This document shows, one piece after another, positions 11,145 through 21,915 of a stretch of 64,000 nt of DNA; within the stretch, counting starts at the first letter, position 1, and each line of letters starts with the position of its first letter. Below the pieces are notes generated by a model. That model did no database searches. It saw only the letters and a list, made by a program, of their open reading frames with translations, and was not told the origin of the DNA. The stretch is from Stemphylium vesicarium (Eukaryota > Ascomycota > Dothideomycetes > Pleosporales > Pleosporaceae): positions 1 through 64,000 of the forward strand of contig QXCR01000072.1 of NCBI GenBank assembly GCA_004380135.1. The letters are read 5' to 3'. Both the position numbers and the translations under genes were made by a program.

Positions 11145-14100
11145 TTAACTAGTGATCTTAACCCAAACCCCATCGAGCATTATACGTTCGACCAAAGTAT
11201 GAGCTAGTTCTACACAGGTAGCTCCAGTCTTCATGCAGTCTTCACACACATCCCAGTCTCCACTAGCGCAGACATTGCAATGATAATGATGTGCACTTTT
11301 CAGGATACTCGATGTGCAGACATCGCATTCAAGATGCGAATCGTTATTGCTAACCTTAGGTGACGCTTCCTGTTCCTTGTCGATTTCACCAACGTATCCG
11401 TTGAGAAGTGCCGAGATTGCGCCATGCCCTTTCTTTGTAGCTATCCAGGAAGGCTTTCGCCCAAACCTGTCTGCTGTTTGAGGGTCGATGTTGTGCTGGT
11501 TCATGAGTGTTTCAACGGTAGCGATGTTGCCGCCAGCCGCAGCCAACCAGAGCAATGTCCGGCCATAGTAATCATGGAGCCGTGAAATGCTGTATTTCGC
11601 GATAAGGAGTTCAAGTAGTTGTTCATGCCCTCCATATGCAGCTGCATGCAGTGCATTGCCGTAGCATCCACCATGCGCGTTGACGTCGGCGTCCTTGTCG
11701 AGCAGCAGCTTCACCACCGCCTCGTGGCCTCTAAATGAAGCCGCCTGGAGTGCATTGCCGTAGCGTCCACCATGCGCGTTGGCGTCGGCGTCCTTGTTAA
11801 GCAGCAGCTTCACCACCGCCTCGTGGCCTTTAAGTGAAGCCGCGTAGAGTGCGTTGCCGTAGACTCCACCCTGCGCGTTGATGTCGGCGTCCTTGTCGAG
11901 CAGCAGCTTCACCACCGCCTCGTGGCCTCTAAATGAAGCCGCCTGGAGTGCATTGCCGTAGCGTCCACCCTGCGCGTTGATGTCGGCGTCCTTGTCGAGC
12001 AGCAGCTTCACCACCGCCTCGTAGCCTCCAAATGAAGCCGCCAGGAGTGCGTTGCCGTAGACTCCACCCTGCGCGTTGACGTCGGCGTCCTTGTCGAGCA
12101 GCAGCTTTACCACCGCCTCGTAGCCTCCAAATGAAGCCGCCTGGAGTGCGTTGCCGTAGAATCCACCCTGCATGTTGACGTCGGCGTCTCTGTTAAGTAG
12201 CAGCTTCACCACCGCCTCGTAGCCTCCAAATGAAGCCGCCAGGAGTGCGTTGCCGTAGACTCCACCCTGCGCGTTGACGTCGGCGTCCTTGTCGAGCAGC
12301 AGCTTTACCACCGCCTCGTAGCCTCCAAATGAAGCCGCCAGGAGTGCGTTGCCGTAGTCTCCACCCTGCGCGTTGACGTCGGCGCCCGCGTCGAGCAGCA
12401 GTTCTGTAACCGTATTAAGGCCTAATAATGCTGCGTAGTAGAGCGGCATTTGTATGCTATCGAGACTTCTCTCTAGATTTAGCTCCTCCCACGGGCACTC
12501 TGGATCATGCAACCGGATCCAGTTGAGATACGCAGGCTCCTCCTTGGTCATTAAACTCATCGTTAGCTGATTGACTTGTTCCATCTTGTCTCTTGTCTTT
12601 CGAAGATGACTGCTCCAGAACTCGGCTGTGTACCTTGCAAGTGCGGATGTCTTAAGAGTCTCTCTTGATAGCGGTTGCTGGAACTGAATCAAGTACGCCA
12701 GAGAGCCTCTCGTTATCGCACTGTGGCATTCGGCCTCTTGCATGCTATAGTCCTTTGCGCGCCCTTGCTTGATCCTGTCTGACACAAGGTACTCCTGCAC
12801 TGAGTAGTGTGCCAGAGCAACGATCCGTTGAGCAGACCCTGATCTTCTGTCCGCTTCGTTCGTTGTAATAGTGACTAGACTAGAGCAGATGTCCAGCGCT
12901 TCTAGCGGGTCTTCTAGCACCTCATCACGGTCGAACGCTGGGTCGCGAGCTACGTCGATAGCGACAACTTCGGCGATCTCTTCAACCGACAGCGGCCGCG
13001 CAGAGAACGTCAGCCACTGCAGAATGCGCATCGCGTACTCAGAGTACTCCTCCCTTATCGCGCAGAGGATGCGGTCGTATGTCTGGTCTAGCGTCCGCGG
13101 TAGGGTGGCAAGAGATCTACGCAGCATCGCTCGATTGCAACACTTTTCTAGTGTGTCTAGCTGGCATACAGCCCATCGGAACCTACAGCATCGTTAGATC
13201 TAGCTCTGAAAAGAATTAGTTGAACACATACATCCCGCGAGCTCCATACATAAGAGCTTCTTTAATCTCTTGCCTTATAGCATCATCTTTGTTCCACTTT
13301 GCTAAGCCCTTATCAACGCCTAGCCTGTGTTGAACGTATCGTTGTATATCCTGATCTACAACGTCTCTCTGAAGACAAACAGTGTCGTCTTCCTCAACGT
13401 AGCCCTCCAAAGACCTCTCGATATCTCGCTCTTTCCGGCTAGTCATAAGCAGGTGCAGGTTGTCAAGTTGCCACCCAGCCACTGCCTTAAGCATGTCCAT
13501 TAGCTCTAAGCGCTGCATGCATTCATCGAGCGCATCGAGAACAACATAGACATGCGCAAAGTGTTGCATCGCCTGTCGCGTCGCGTCTAGAAGTGCATGC
13601 AGTGACGGTTGTCGCAGTCCGTTCTCACAGGACGAGAACAACGCGTCAACGCCCTTGGGCATCGCGACTGATCGTTGCAGGACCTGGCATAGCAGCGAGC
13701 GCAGCATTAGCTCCGGGTTCTGCTTCTGTGTGTCGTTGAAATCGAAGTAGAAGTACGCTGTCACCATGCTAGTGTCATCATCGCAGTGTCGCAGCAGATG
13801 CTCGATGATAGTAGAGCTTAGGATTGTCTTTCCACATCCTGGGATCCCGTACAGCCACAGTCGCGACGCTACACTCTCCTTCCATTTTGCGAACTTGGCG
13901 CTCTCCAGTAGCCATAGACCGGTCTCAGCCTGCCGCTGCCTGTGCGCTTTGTGGTAGTTTGTAGACGGGTCAGGCACCGAAAGCCAGCTGCAGATCTTGC
14001 CAAGCCTCTCGTCCTGGCTTCGGCTGCGAGTCATGGTATTATTCACGAAGTCATCCTCGGAAGTCTCTATCTCCTTTTTTAATCGTTTCATTGCGTTCTC

Positions 14101-14808
14101 TTTGCCTTCACCATATATCATTGGTAGGTGGCAGCCGAATAAGCCTAACAGACAGTAGGCTTTATCTTCTTCGCGTGTTGTTTCGCGATCTTGTGCCCAA
14201 GAGAAACGCTCAGTGACGTTAAACTCTGACAAGTTACCCGCTGACAAAGCTTCGATAGGTATCCTGGTAACTTCATGTATAGTCTGCTTAAGCGACTCTT
14301 TGTCCCCTAGCCGTGCGCCATCTTTAGAGAAGAACTCAACGGAGCGCGGAGCCAGAAGCTCCTGAAGCGTCCACCCTCGGGTGAACCACCTGCTCCTTCT
14401 GAAAGCTGCCTTCCATCCTGAAGACGACTTGCCGTTTTCCTCTGAAGACTTATCCCCAACGTCTGAAAGGAAGACGTAGCACTTGTCTGCGTTCTGGTAC
14501 CAACGGAACATGGAGTTAATCGCCTCCGAAAGCTCCGTGTTGTTTGCCTTGTCGATGCAGCAGGTGTCTACCCAAAAGTAGTCCAGACGATGGCGCTTAG
14601 CTTGCTGGGCACAAAAGAAAATCTTTTGATAACCCTCCTTAACTTTTGCATTAACTTTCCCTAAGTTGCTATAGTTCCTAAGGTCCTTGAAGGTTGCCTC
14701 CTGCCCACCCCAGGTGTGCGACAGGATCGCATACGGAGGAACCTTGTCCCCAATCAAGTCCTCGGTCCACCCAAGTCTCCCATCGCCTGTAGTGTATAGC
14801 AGTCGCAT
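11145..14808 (-). CDS. HET-NACHT-ankyrin-ZZ NLR-like receptor, 1204 aa
   Basis: Exons at 14808-13232 and 13182-11145, with a 49-bp intron (GTATGT donor, CTAAC branch, TAG acceptor); the junction restores the common NLR sequence GMFRWAVCQL. Order of parts: HET domain (about 1-250; PPYAILSHTW, FWVDTCCID, GWTLQELLAPR); NACHT NTPase with Walker A GIPGCGKT near residue 320 and Walker B VVLDALDE near 420; a helical winged-type region (LPRTLDQTYDRIL, AHYSVQEYLV); about eleven ankyrin repeats (about 780-1130); and a C-terminal ZZ-type zinc finger (CDVC, CNVC, CEDC). This is the classic architecture of a fungal NLR-like non-self receptor: ankyrin sensing, NACHT oligomerisation and HET cell-death output, all inferred from the family. 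Every catalytic motif looks intact. The ankyrin section is unusually homogeneous. Confidence 0.92.
11667..12359 (-). repeat. Seven tandem 99-bp ankyrin-coding units, nearly identical
   Basis: Within the NLR-like gene, seven consecutive 33-residue units each read (D/V/F/R)YGNAL.AAS..G.EAVVKLLL..DAD.NA.GG, with no length change and few differences at the DNA level. Imperfect ankyrin repeats flank them on both sides. Variation is concentrated at a few codons: the first residue, the residue after NAL, FGGY versus FRGH or LKGH, and DVN versus DIN or DAN. Confidence 0.92.
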
Positions 14809-16322
14809 CGGGCTGTGTATCTGTCGGTATGCGCGAGCGGTAGGAGCCTCGAACCAGGCTGACGGAATCGACGGCTCACGGCGGCTTGCTCGCGAAGGGC
14901 GTGGAGATCGTAGCTGTTAGGGTGGTATGGAGTGCTAAGTAACGGTTTGCTAAGTTAGACGTGAGGAAGACTGCCCTCGTCGTTGTTGGAGCAGGCTGCA
15001 TCTCCAGCACCCAGGACAGGAGGCGCAGCCCGGCCGCGCCGTGACGTAAGGCTGGCTGGGCAAGGCTGATAATGCATGATCGCGCGACAGACACTGTGCT
15101 GCAGACCGAGAAGTAGTTGTTGCCTAAGGACGTGATCTAATAGTGCAGAAAGCGCGTTTCACAGGTCGTTGTTTGCTGTAAGAGCACGTTAGGATATCTG
15201 CGCAGCGCATGCTGGTTCGTGCAAGGACACACTGGTCACAGGGAATCTGTGCCGCTAACTATCGTGGGGCTCGGAATGCAACGCAGCGACGACAGCGTCA
15301 AGAACAACCCGGAACATCTCAAGCGACGCATTTGTCTAACGGCAGCAAGCGGCTCTAACGCGGACAACAGAATGCTATCGACGTGCATCATGCTGAAAGT
15401 CATGTTCACGCAGCCTTCGCCTACTCAATTGCGACCTAAAACTCAAGCAGGGAACAGAGCACCCAAAAACACAACGGCTGTGTACATGTACGCGCGCAGT
15501 CATCGATGCTTTAAGAAAGCCAGCAGCATGCGCCACGCCTATTTTGAGAGGCATACGGGACTAGCATAGCGCCGCATTCTTTACGATAGGATACAGCAGG
15601 CGATAAGAGCGCTAGTGCCCACTGGTGCATGCCAAGTCACACTAACGCATCCCGCCAGTTCAGTCCCGTCTGAAAGAATCTCCTCCTCCCAACAACGGAG
15701 CCCCCAGTATGCACGCTGCCATGTCAAAAAGCTTTCAAACCCTCAAGATATCATCTTGCTTCACCGCGCTTGCTGCACAACCCTCCGAATGCTTGAGAAG
15801 CAGTCGACGTCATGAAGCAACAAGGGGTAGTCGCTGGAGAGTCGATTGGCGACGTTGACGAAACGGCGAATAGCATGGCCAACGCCACGGCGATCTGTCT
15901 CGGAGGTAGGTCGACTTAAAGAACAGTTGTTGGAGAACCATCGTGTCTCAGCTACAACTCGACGAGTCTGAGAAGAAGCAGTTCCGGGTGTCAGAACCGT
16001 GAACCTGTCTCGCAACATAGTGTGTCTCTTCACCTAGGGACGCACCTTACAATGAACAATGTCGTTGATGTTGTGAGCACAACTCGTACACAGTCCGAAA
16101 CAGCACTTCACGTGCGATCGCAGTGACGTAGGATATGGAACGATAAAAACTGCTTTTGTTCATCCTGAGGATGCTACTAGACGAGAGAACTCATAATCTA
16201 TCGCATGGTGCCGAAAACGCGCACGCAACCGCCCCAAGCCTCTAAAGAACGCCGAGCCATGCAAATTTGCAAAGTCTAAGATATCATCATGCGATCGTAA
16301 ACCCAAAAAGTCGTGAACACAT
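14809..16322. other. Intergenic, no supported gene
   Basis: About 1.5 kb between the NLR-like start and the 3' end of the eEF3 gene. The first part should contain the NLR promoter. Positions about 15845-15960 resemble about 1265-1370. The remaining short frames have no motifs. Confidence 0.5.
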
Positions 16323-19300
16323 CTACTCGGCCTCGTCGTCAGTGTTGGCAGGTTGTGGTGTGCCCTAGTTATACTGTTAGCATCTGTCTTGGGTTTCTCG
16401 TGAGTAGAGTAAAACATACCTTGGGGCTGTTCAACCAGTCAATGTATCTCAATCTTCTCCTAACCTCCCTCTCCTTGACCTCCTTCTTGGTCATCTTCTT
16501 CTTCTTCCTGGCCCTGAACTTCATATCATCCTTGGCACCCTCGGCGTCACTCATGACGGGGGTAGCGGTCGAAGAAGGCGCCGCAGAGCTGACGTTGCTG
16601 CTAACATTGCTGGAGCCTGGGCGCGAGTCTTCGAAACGGTCCATGTTGACAGCAAGGTGACCCTTGTGTGTGACGCGACCGTCGGCGACGTGCCATTGCT
16701 CGGGGCAAAGAGCACCAACGAATTCTTCGTTGTGAGAAATCATAATGACACCTCCCTTGTAGTCGCGAATGGCGACAGCGAGACCACCAAGCGAGTCACG
16801 GTCCAAGAAGTTAGTGGGCTCGTCCAGGACGAGGAGATGCGGGTTGTTCCACATGGCACCAGCAAGTACAACCTTGACCTTCTGTCCACCGGAGAGACCA
16901 GAGATCTCGTTGTGGTTTGCGATTTCGGGGTCCATGCCCAAATCCTCAAAGTGCTTAGAGATGACCTTGGGCTCTAAGACACGGTAACCGAGACCCTCAC
17001 GCGAAGACTCGTGGTCGTCAAACTCCTGGACAAGCTTGTTGAAGCCCTTCTCGATGAGGGTCTCACGCGAGATGTGGGAGTTGAACTTGGGCAGCATGTG
17101 GAGCCATTTGACCTCGTACTGGAATGTCTTCTTGTACTTGGAACGACCAATGAGCGCCTCAATCCTGCGAGGGCCTCGGCCATCGCCAAGGTCAATGGGA
17201 GTCTCCATCTGTGCCTTGTCTTCGTCGGTAAGAACACGGGTCTGCTTCATGAGCACCTCACGGTCGTCACCGTTGGCGTATCGCCACTGGAGATATTGGT
17301 TGGGGGTCTTCTCCATGTGCATCTCAACGTGCTCAAGCGCGTGCTGCTTGATGTAACCAATTCGCAAGTTGGGGTGCTTCTCGACAGTTCCTTCTTGGGG
17401 AATAGTCTCGCCAGTAAGCATCTTGATGAGCGTAGATTTACCAGCACCGTTGGCACCGATGATGGCTACTCGCGATGACAGAGACAAGTTGCACGAAGCG
17501 TCAACAAGCGACGGCTTGGAAGATCCAGGGTAGGTGTACGAGCAGTTGGTCATGCGTAGGATGGAGCGAGTGTTGGACTTGACACCAGTGAGAATACCAG
17601 GGGGAGGGAACTTGAACTGGACCTGGGTAGCCGATAGAGTGTAGTAACTCTTGGCCTCTGGCTTTTGGCGAACAAAGTCGGCAAGGTTACCCTTGTAGCA
17701 GACCAACTTTTTCTGTTCGTAATGGTAGATGTCTGTGCAGACTTCATCAAGGAAGCCAGAGTCGTGAGAGACGATCAAGCTGGTGATCTCGGTGTGCGAC
17801 TTGAGGTACTGTCCAAGCCATGCGACGTTGGCAACGTCCAAATGGTTAGTGGGCTCGTCGAGGAGGAGTACGTCGGCGCGCATAAGCATGGCGCGGGCCA
17901 AGGCGAGCTTCATCTTCCAGCCTCCAGACAAAGAGCCGACTTTGTGGGATTGCCTGCCTTCCTCACCAGAGGTGAAACCGACTTCCTCTAGAACTTCGAT
18001 GATGCGCTCGCGGCTCTCACCCTCAAAGCGGGGGTCGCGAACAATGTACTCCAAGATGGACAGGTCGGCGTCTTCGCCTTGGTTGTGCTCCACGAAGCAG
18101 GTCTTGACCTCGTCTTGAGGCGGGAAACCCTCCAGCTTGCCGCTAGCAATACTGCGCATAAGCGTCGACTTTCCAGCACCGTTGCGACCGCAAAGACCAT
18201 AACGGTGGCCCTTGAGGAGACGAAGGTTGGTGTGGGAAAGAAGCAGCATACCACCGTAACCCAGGGAGAAGACGGCGTTGACAATCTCGGTCTCGCCATC
18301 ATCCTCCTTGACGGGCTGGCCAAACTTGCGATGGTCCTCGTCAACGTAGAATTGGTTGACAGCCTCTGCGACCTTGTCGGCGTCACCAGAGTTGACGAGT
18401 GGCTCAAGGTAGGGGGCGATGAGCTTGGGAACACGTTGAAGCTCGCGCTGGTTTACGACCTCGGCAATCATTTCTGAGATGTAGTTCTTGGCTAGAACCC
18501 AGATCTCGGCATCGCCGGGGAAGTTGAGCATGTTGCCAACAGCGGTGATCTCCTTCTCCAGGACCTTCTGGACGTCTGAAGGCTCGACGCGGGCAATGGC
18601 ACCGCTCTCAATGTTGTGGTCGGGATCGGCCATGGCCTTCTCGATGACATCCAATGCACGCTGACCGATCTCACGGACCTCGGGCAGGGAAGCGCGGTCC
18701 TTGACAGCCTTGACACCGGGACGGAGCTTGGGCAGGAAAGCGCGAGCCTCGATGGGGTCGTGGACAAGCTTGGTCAAGTTCTCAACTACGACGACTGTCT
18801 GACGAGTGACTTCCTGCGAAGTTGTTGGTGTGTTCAGGGAACGCTCAAGCAGGGGTGTGACCATGGCAAGGACGGGAGATGTGACAATAGCGACAAAGGT
18901 CGTTTGTGAGAGGGCGTGGATGGCCTTTTGCAGACTCTGTGTGGAAGGGTCTTCGATGGCCTTGACGAGGAGCGGTATCCGGGGGGCGATATCGTCGTTC
19001 TGGAGGAGGGTGGTGAGACTGTTCATAGTCTTGACGGCTGCCTTGGTGACCTACTCGTTGTCAGTATATTTTCTTGCTTAATACGGGGGAAGAGAAACCA
19101 TACCTCAGTCTTGAGGTCGTGCATGCCGGACTCGACAATGGGAATGAGACCCTCGAGCCTCTTGCCCATAGCATCACGCAGGACATCCTTCTCCTTCTCT
19201 ACCTCGAGGCTCTCCATGCCCATCTTGGCCTTGTCAGCCATACGGCCGATAAGCTCGTATGCGAAAGCAGCGCCCTGCCACTTTCCGGACTTCTTGCCCA

Positions 19301-19796
19301 GGTACTTGCAGAGTACGGGGAGAAGACCCAAAACCTTAGCCTCAGCGCCGAGGTTCTCAAAGAGAGAGTCGAGCGCATACTTGGCCGACTCCTTAACGGA
19401 GCCAGTCTTGTCTGCGAGCAGATCGAGCACCAGCGGGATCAGACCCTCCTCCTGGACGAGGAAGATAACCTCTGTGAGGCGTTGTGTGCGCGGGAGGCGC
19501 TCGAAGAAAGCGCCAAGAGCGTTCATGGCGCCCTCTCTTCGCACGGCATCCTTCTTGTTGGCTGCCGATTTCTTGAGCTCGTCGAGTATGCCGTAACCCT
19601 GGAGGCCGCGGAAGCCAACCGAGTTCTGAAGGACTGTGGTGAGGGCGTAGGCAGCATCGACCGAGGCGTGCGATGTCTTCGCCGTTACGATGCTGCTGAT
19701 AAAGGCGGTGACGTCCTCTTGCGAGGGCGCCGGAGCGGCGCCGGCCTTGTCGACGACGATAGCAGGTGCCATAGGTGGCGATTCAGAGTGCGGCAT
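16323..19796 (-). CDS. TEF3: Translation elongation factor 3 (eEF3), ABC-F ATPase, about 1121 aa
   Basis: Exons at 19796-19104, 19050-16420 and 16364-16323. The introns are 53 and 55 bp with GTATGG/GTATGT donors and TAG acceptors. The last exon is only 42 bp and encodes GTPQPANTDDEAE. Fungal eEF3 binds ribosomes and uses ATP to help release E-site tRNA. Order: N-terminal HEAT repeats (about 20-340); ABC1 with GRNGAGKS (near 515), LSGGWKMKLALA and LLLDEPTNHLD; ABC2 with GANGAGKS (near 762), a chromodomain-like insertion (YEVKWLHMLPKF), LSGGQKVKVVLA and VLDEPTNFLD; then a lysine-rich tail (RARKKKKMTKKE). A downstream start at 19772 (MAPAIVVD) better matches the Aspergillus protein as I remember it. 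Conversely, the frame stays open about 50 codons upstream of 19796 with no Met, hinting at an unmodelled 5' exon. Confidence 0.95.
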
Positions 19797-20413
19797 CTGC
19801 TCGAGAAGCCTTTGTGTGCTGAACCTTTTGGATGAAGCCGCGACGAGCGATTTCTTTTTTGGAGGGGCTTCCTTATCGATATCAGGAAGATTCGCGGCTG
19901 AAGCGTAGGCGGTGCTCAGCAGCGCAAAAAACGTGAAGAAACCCGGGTATCAAACGTGTAGAGACGCCCCAACGGAAGAGTGGAGAGTCTATACAATACA
20001 AAGAAGCACTGAAAAAAGGGGATGAGAAAGTACGCAGAGGCTGCGTTGAGGGGCGGCCTTGTATATTCGGGCGCGGAACTAAATTATTATTTCGACCACG
20101 GGTCAAAGCGCCGCTTGGGTGCACGTTTTTCGTTTTTGCCCGCCCTAGGCCTGCTTCCGCTTACTGCAGGGCTGAGACTTGCCGGATATACCATCCTGCG
20201 TCCACACCGTATTCTGCTTACCAGTAGCACATGCGTAATTGGCGCAAGCTGAAACATGCCCAAGGATAACGATTAATGGGGCTCTGCGGCGACAAGCCGT
20301 GAAGTTTGGAGCATGTTCAAAACCACGTCTCGAGCATGTCCCGCACTTTGGGTAGCGATACCCCTTGACATTGCTATCAGGTCCCACTTGATAGCCATAT
20401 CCATCTGGACCCT
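19797..20413. other. eEF3 upstream region
   Basis: The minus-strand leader of eEF3 is rich in C and T around 19960-20010, as is usual for highly expressed fungal genes. The segment just upstream of the called start stays in frame for about 50 codons. No separate gene could be supported here. Confidence 0.45.
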
Positions 20414-21060
20414 TTACCCGTTCATCGCATCTCTTAGGTGCACAACGACGGCTTCTCCCAATAGCTCTGCAATCTCTGCATGCTCTGCATGCTCTCCAGT
20501 TCCTGTGAGGCTCTTGCTCTTCGTCTCGGGGCGCAAGAAATAGACGACGACTGCCGACACCAGCGTGAGGCATGCAAACACTAGCACGCTTAGCGTCCAA
20601 CTCTCTCAACAAGAAGACTGAAACTCACCGGCAACAACATAATTGTAGCCCATGTTTGCGATGACGATCGCTCCAGGTCTCATGAATGTTGATTCGGAGA
20701 CCTCGCATGTCGTCGTCACCATTGCGACGCCGGGGGACCGAATATTCGTGGGCAGAATCTCAGCGCTAAGATGAACGACGCCGCATCCATGAACGAGCCA
20801 CAGAGGAACACAAGCCTATAGCCTGTCAGTCGGTGCAGACTTTCGCGACAGAAAGATCTCGGTTCATCATGGCGATGACAGCCATCTTCTGGTAGGCTGC
20901 GACTGCAATACATGGGTGAAGCTTCTAACAGCTACGGCCAGTCCCACGGCGACTCCGTATCTGTTCCCTTCCTGGTTGAACCGCCCAGAGATTGTTAAGA
21001 GCACTGCCAGTGGAAGGGAAAAGAGTACAGAATATTCGACAAGTTTTTACCGATCAATCA
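20414..21060 (-). pseudogene. Relic of an MFS sugar-transporter gene (C-terminal third)
   Basis: Minus-strand translation shows pieces of a sugar porter in order but in shifting frames: GNRYGVAVGLAVAV, AAYQKMAVIAMMN, SAEILPTNIRSPGVAM (the conserved SEIFPT loop), ANMGYNYVV, and finally FLRPETKSKSLTG, the family's terminal PETKG-type motif, ending at the TAA at 20414-20416. One intron still looks usable (GTGAGT donor near 20632, TAG acceptor) and joins NYVV to AVFACLTL. The N-terminal two thirds were not found in 21.1-21.9 kb, and the blocks need frame changes that no convincing splice sites provide. I read it as a truncated, decaying gene; a very intron-rich partial gene is less likely. Confidence 0.55.
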
Positions 21061-21915
21061 GATACGAGCGCTCATTTATACTAGCCCACTGGGAGGTAAG
21101 TGGTGGTGCTAAAGTTCTAAGCGATCAGGCAAAGTTTCCAGATCTGTTCTTTCCCAATGACAAAGGGATCGTTGAGTAGTTTCCAAAGTGAGAAGCGCAT
21201 GAATGAAGTTCAAAGGTGAGAAATAATTGCTGCGCATTGCGAAGGATGAAGGAAGTAGCGACGGGAAGAGTGTTAGTGGGGTGCTTAGATCCGCGCTATC
21301 TCCGTTACATTTCCCCTCTTTCCTACCTGCCGTGCCATTCTTGACAGCTTCCTTCCCATGCCCGATCGGCTTGCAGCAGGCGCTTTTGAAAATTATTCCA
21401 TCATCTTCGATCTGGCCGGTCGCCACCATGACAACCGGGTTGTGCGCTCTGCAGAATCGAGTTGCACCTGCTGCGAGCAACCTGGGAAGCCCTATCACTT
21501 CTTTGGTCGCTCAAATCAAGACACGCAGGAGCGCAATAGTAGCGGGTATACATGGCTATCAGATAATCACGACGTTTTTCCTACCTGGTAGCGACTGTTG
21601 CTCAATCTGGCATAATACTCGCCTGGTCTTAAGGGCCTCGTCCCTTTTTCACAGCGCCATCATGACTGCTTTCAGAGGGTTGGTCAATTGGCAGTAGCTT
21701 TTCTGCCAAATGCGCACTAACAAACCTCATCGTACTCTGCTTCCCGCTGGACTTTTACATTCTACACCCTTCGCTTGTCTACCCTCGTCAGCAGATCAGC
21801 CAACACTACTTACGTACGTTTCTGTTAACAGATCACACCGTCACTGTTATCACTCACCTGAATCATTCACATTACAAGCTGGAATTCTCCTTCGGCCACA
21901 AACAAGGCCACTACA
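21061..21915. other. Intergenic between transporter relic and SRR1-like gene
   Basis: A 156-codon plus-strand frame (21227-21697) and a 129-codon minus-strand frame (21498-21109) overlap; neither has a motif or fits splicing. The part near 21750-21915 is CT-rich and presumably the promoter and leader of the SRR1-like gene. Confidence 0.45.

Noticed and set aside
15219..15569. 116-codon plus-strand frame next to the NLR-like gene
   Set aside because: No recognisable domain and no splice support; treated as intergenic.
20145..20612. 155-codon cysteine-containing minus-strand frame
   Set aside because: It overlaps the better supported transporter relic in another frame; the cysteine pattern matches nothing I know.
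21227..21697. 156-codon plus-strand frame as a possible N-terminal part of a neighbouring gene
   Set aside because: It cannot be joined in frame to the SRR1-like gene, is on the opposite strand to the transporter relic, and shows no motif.
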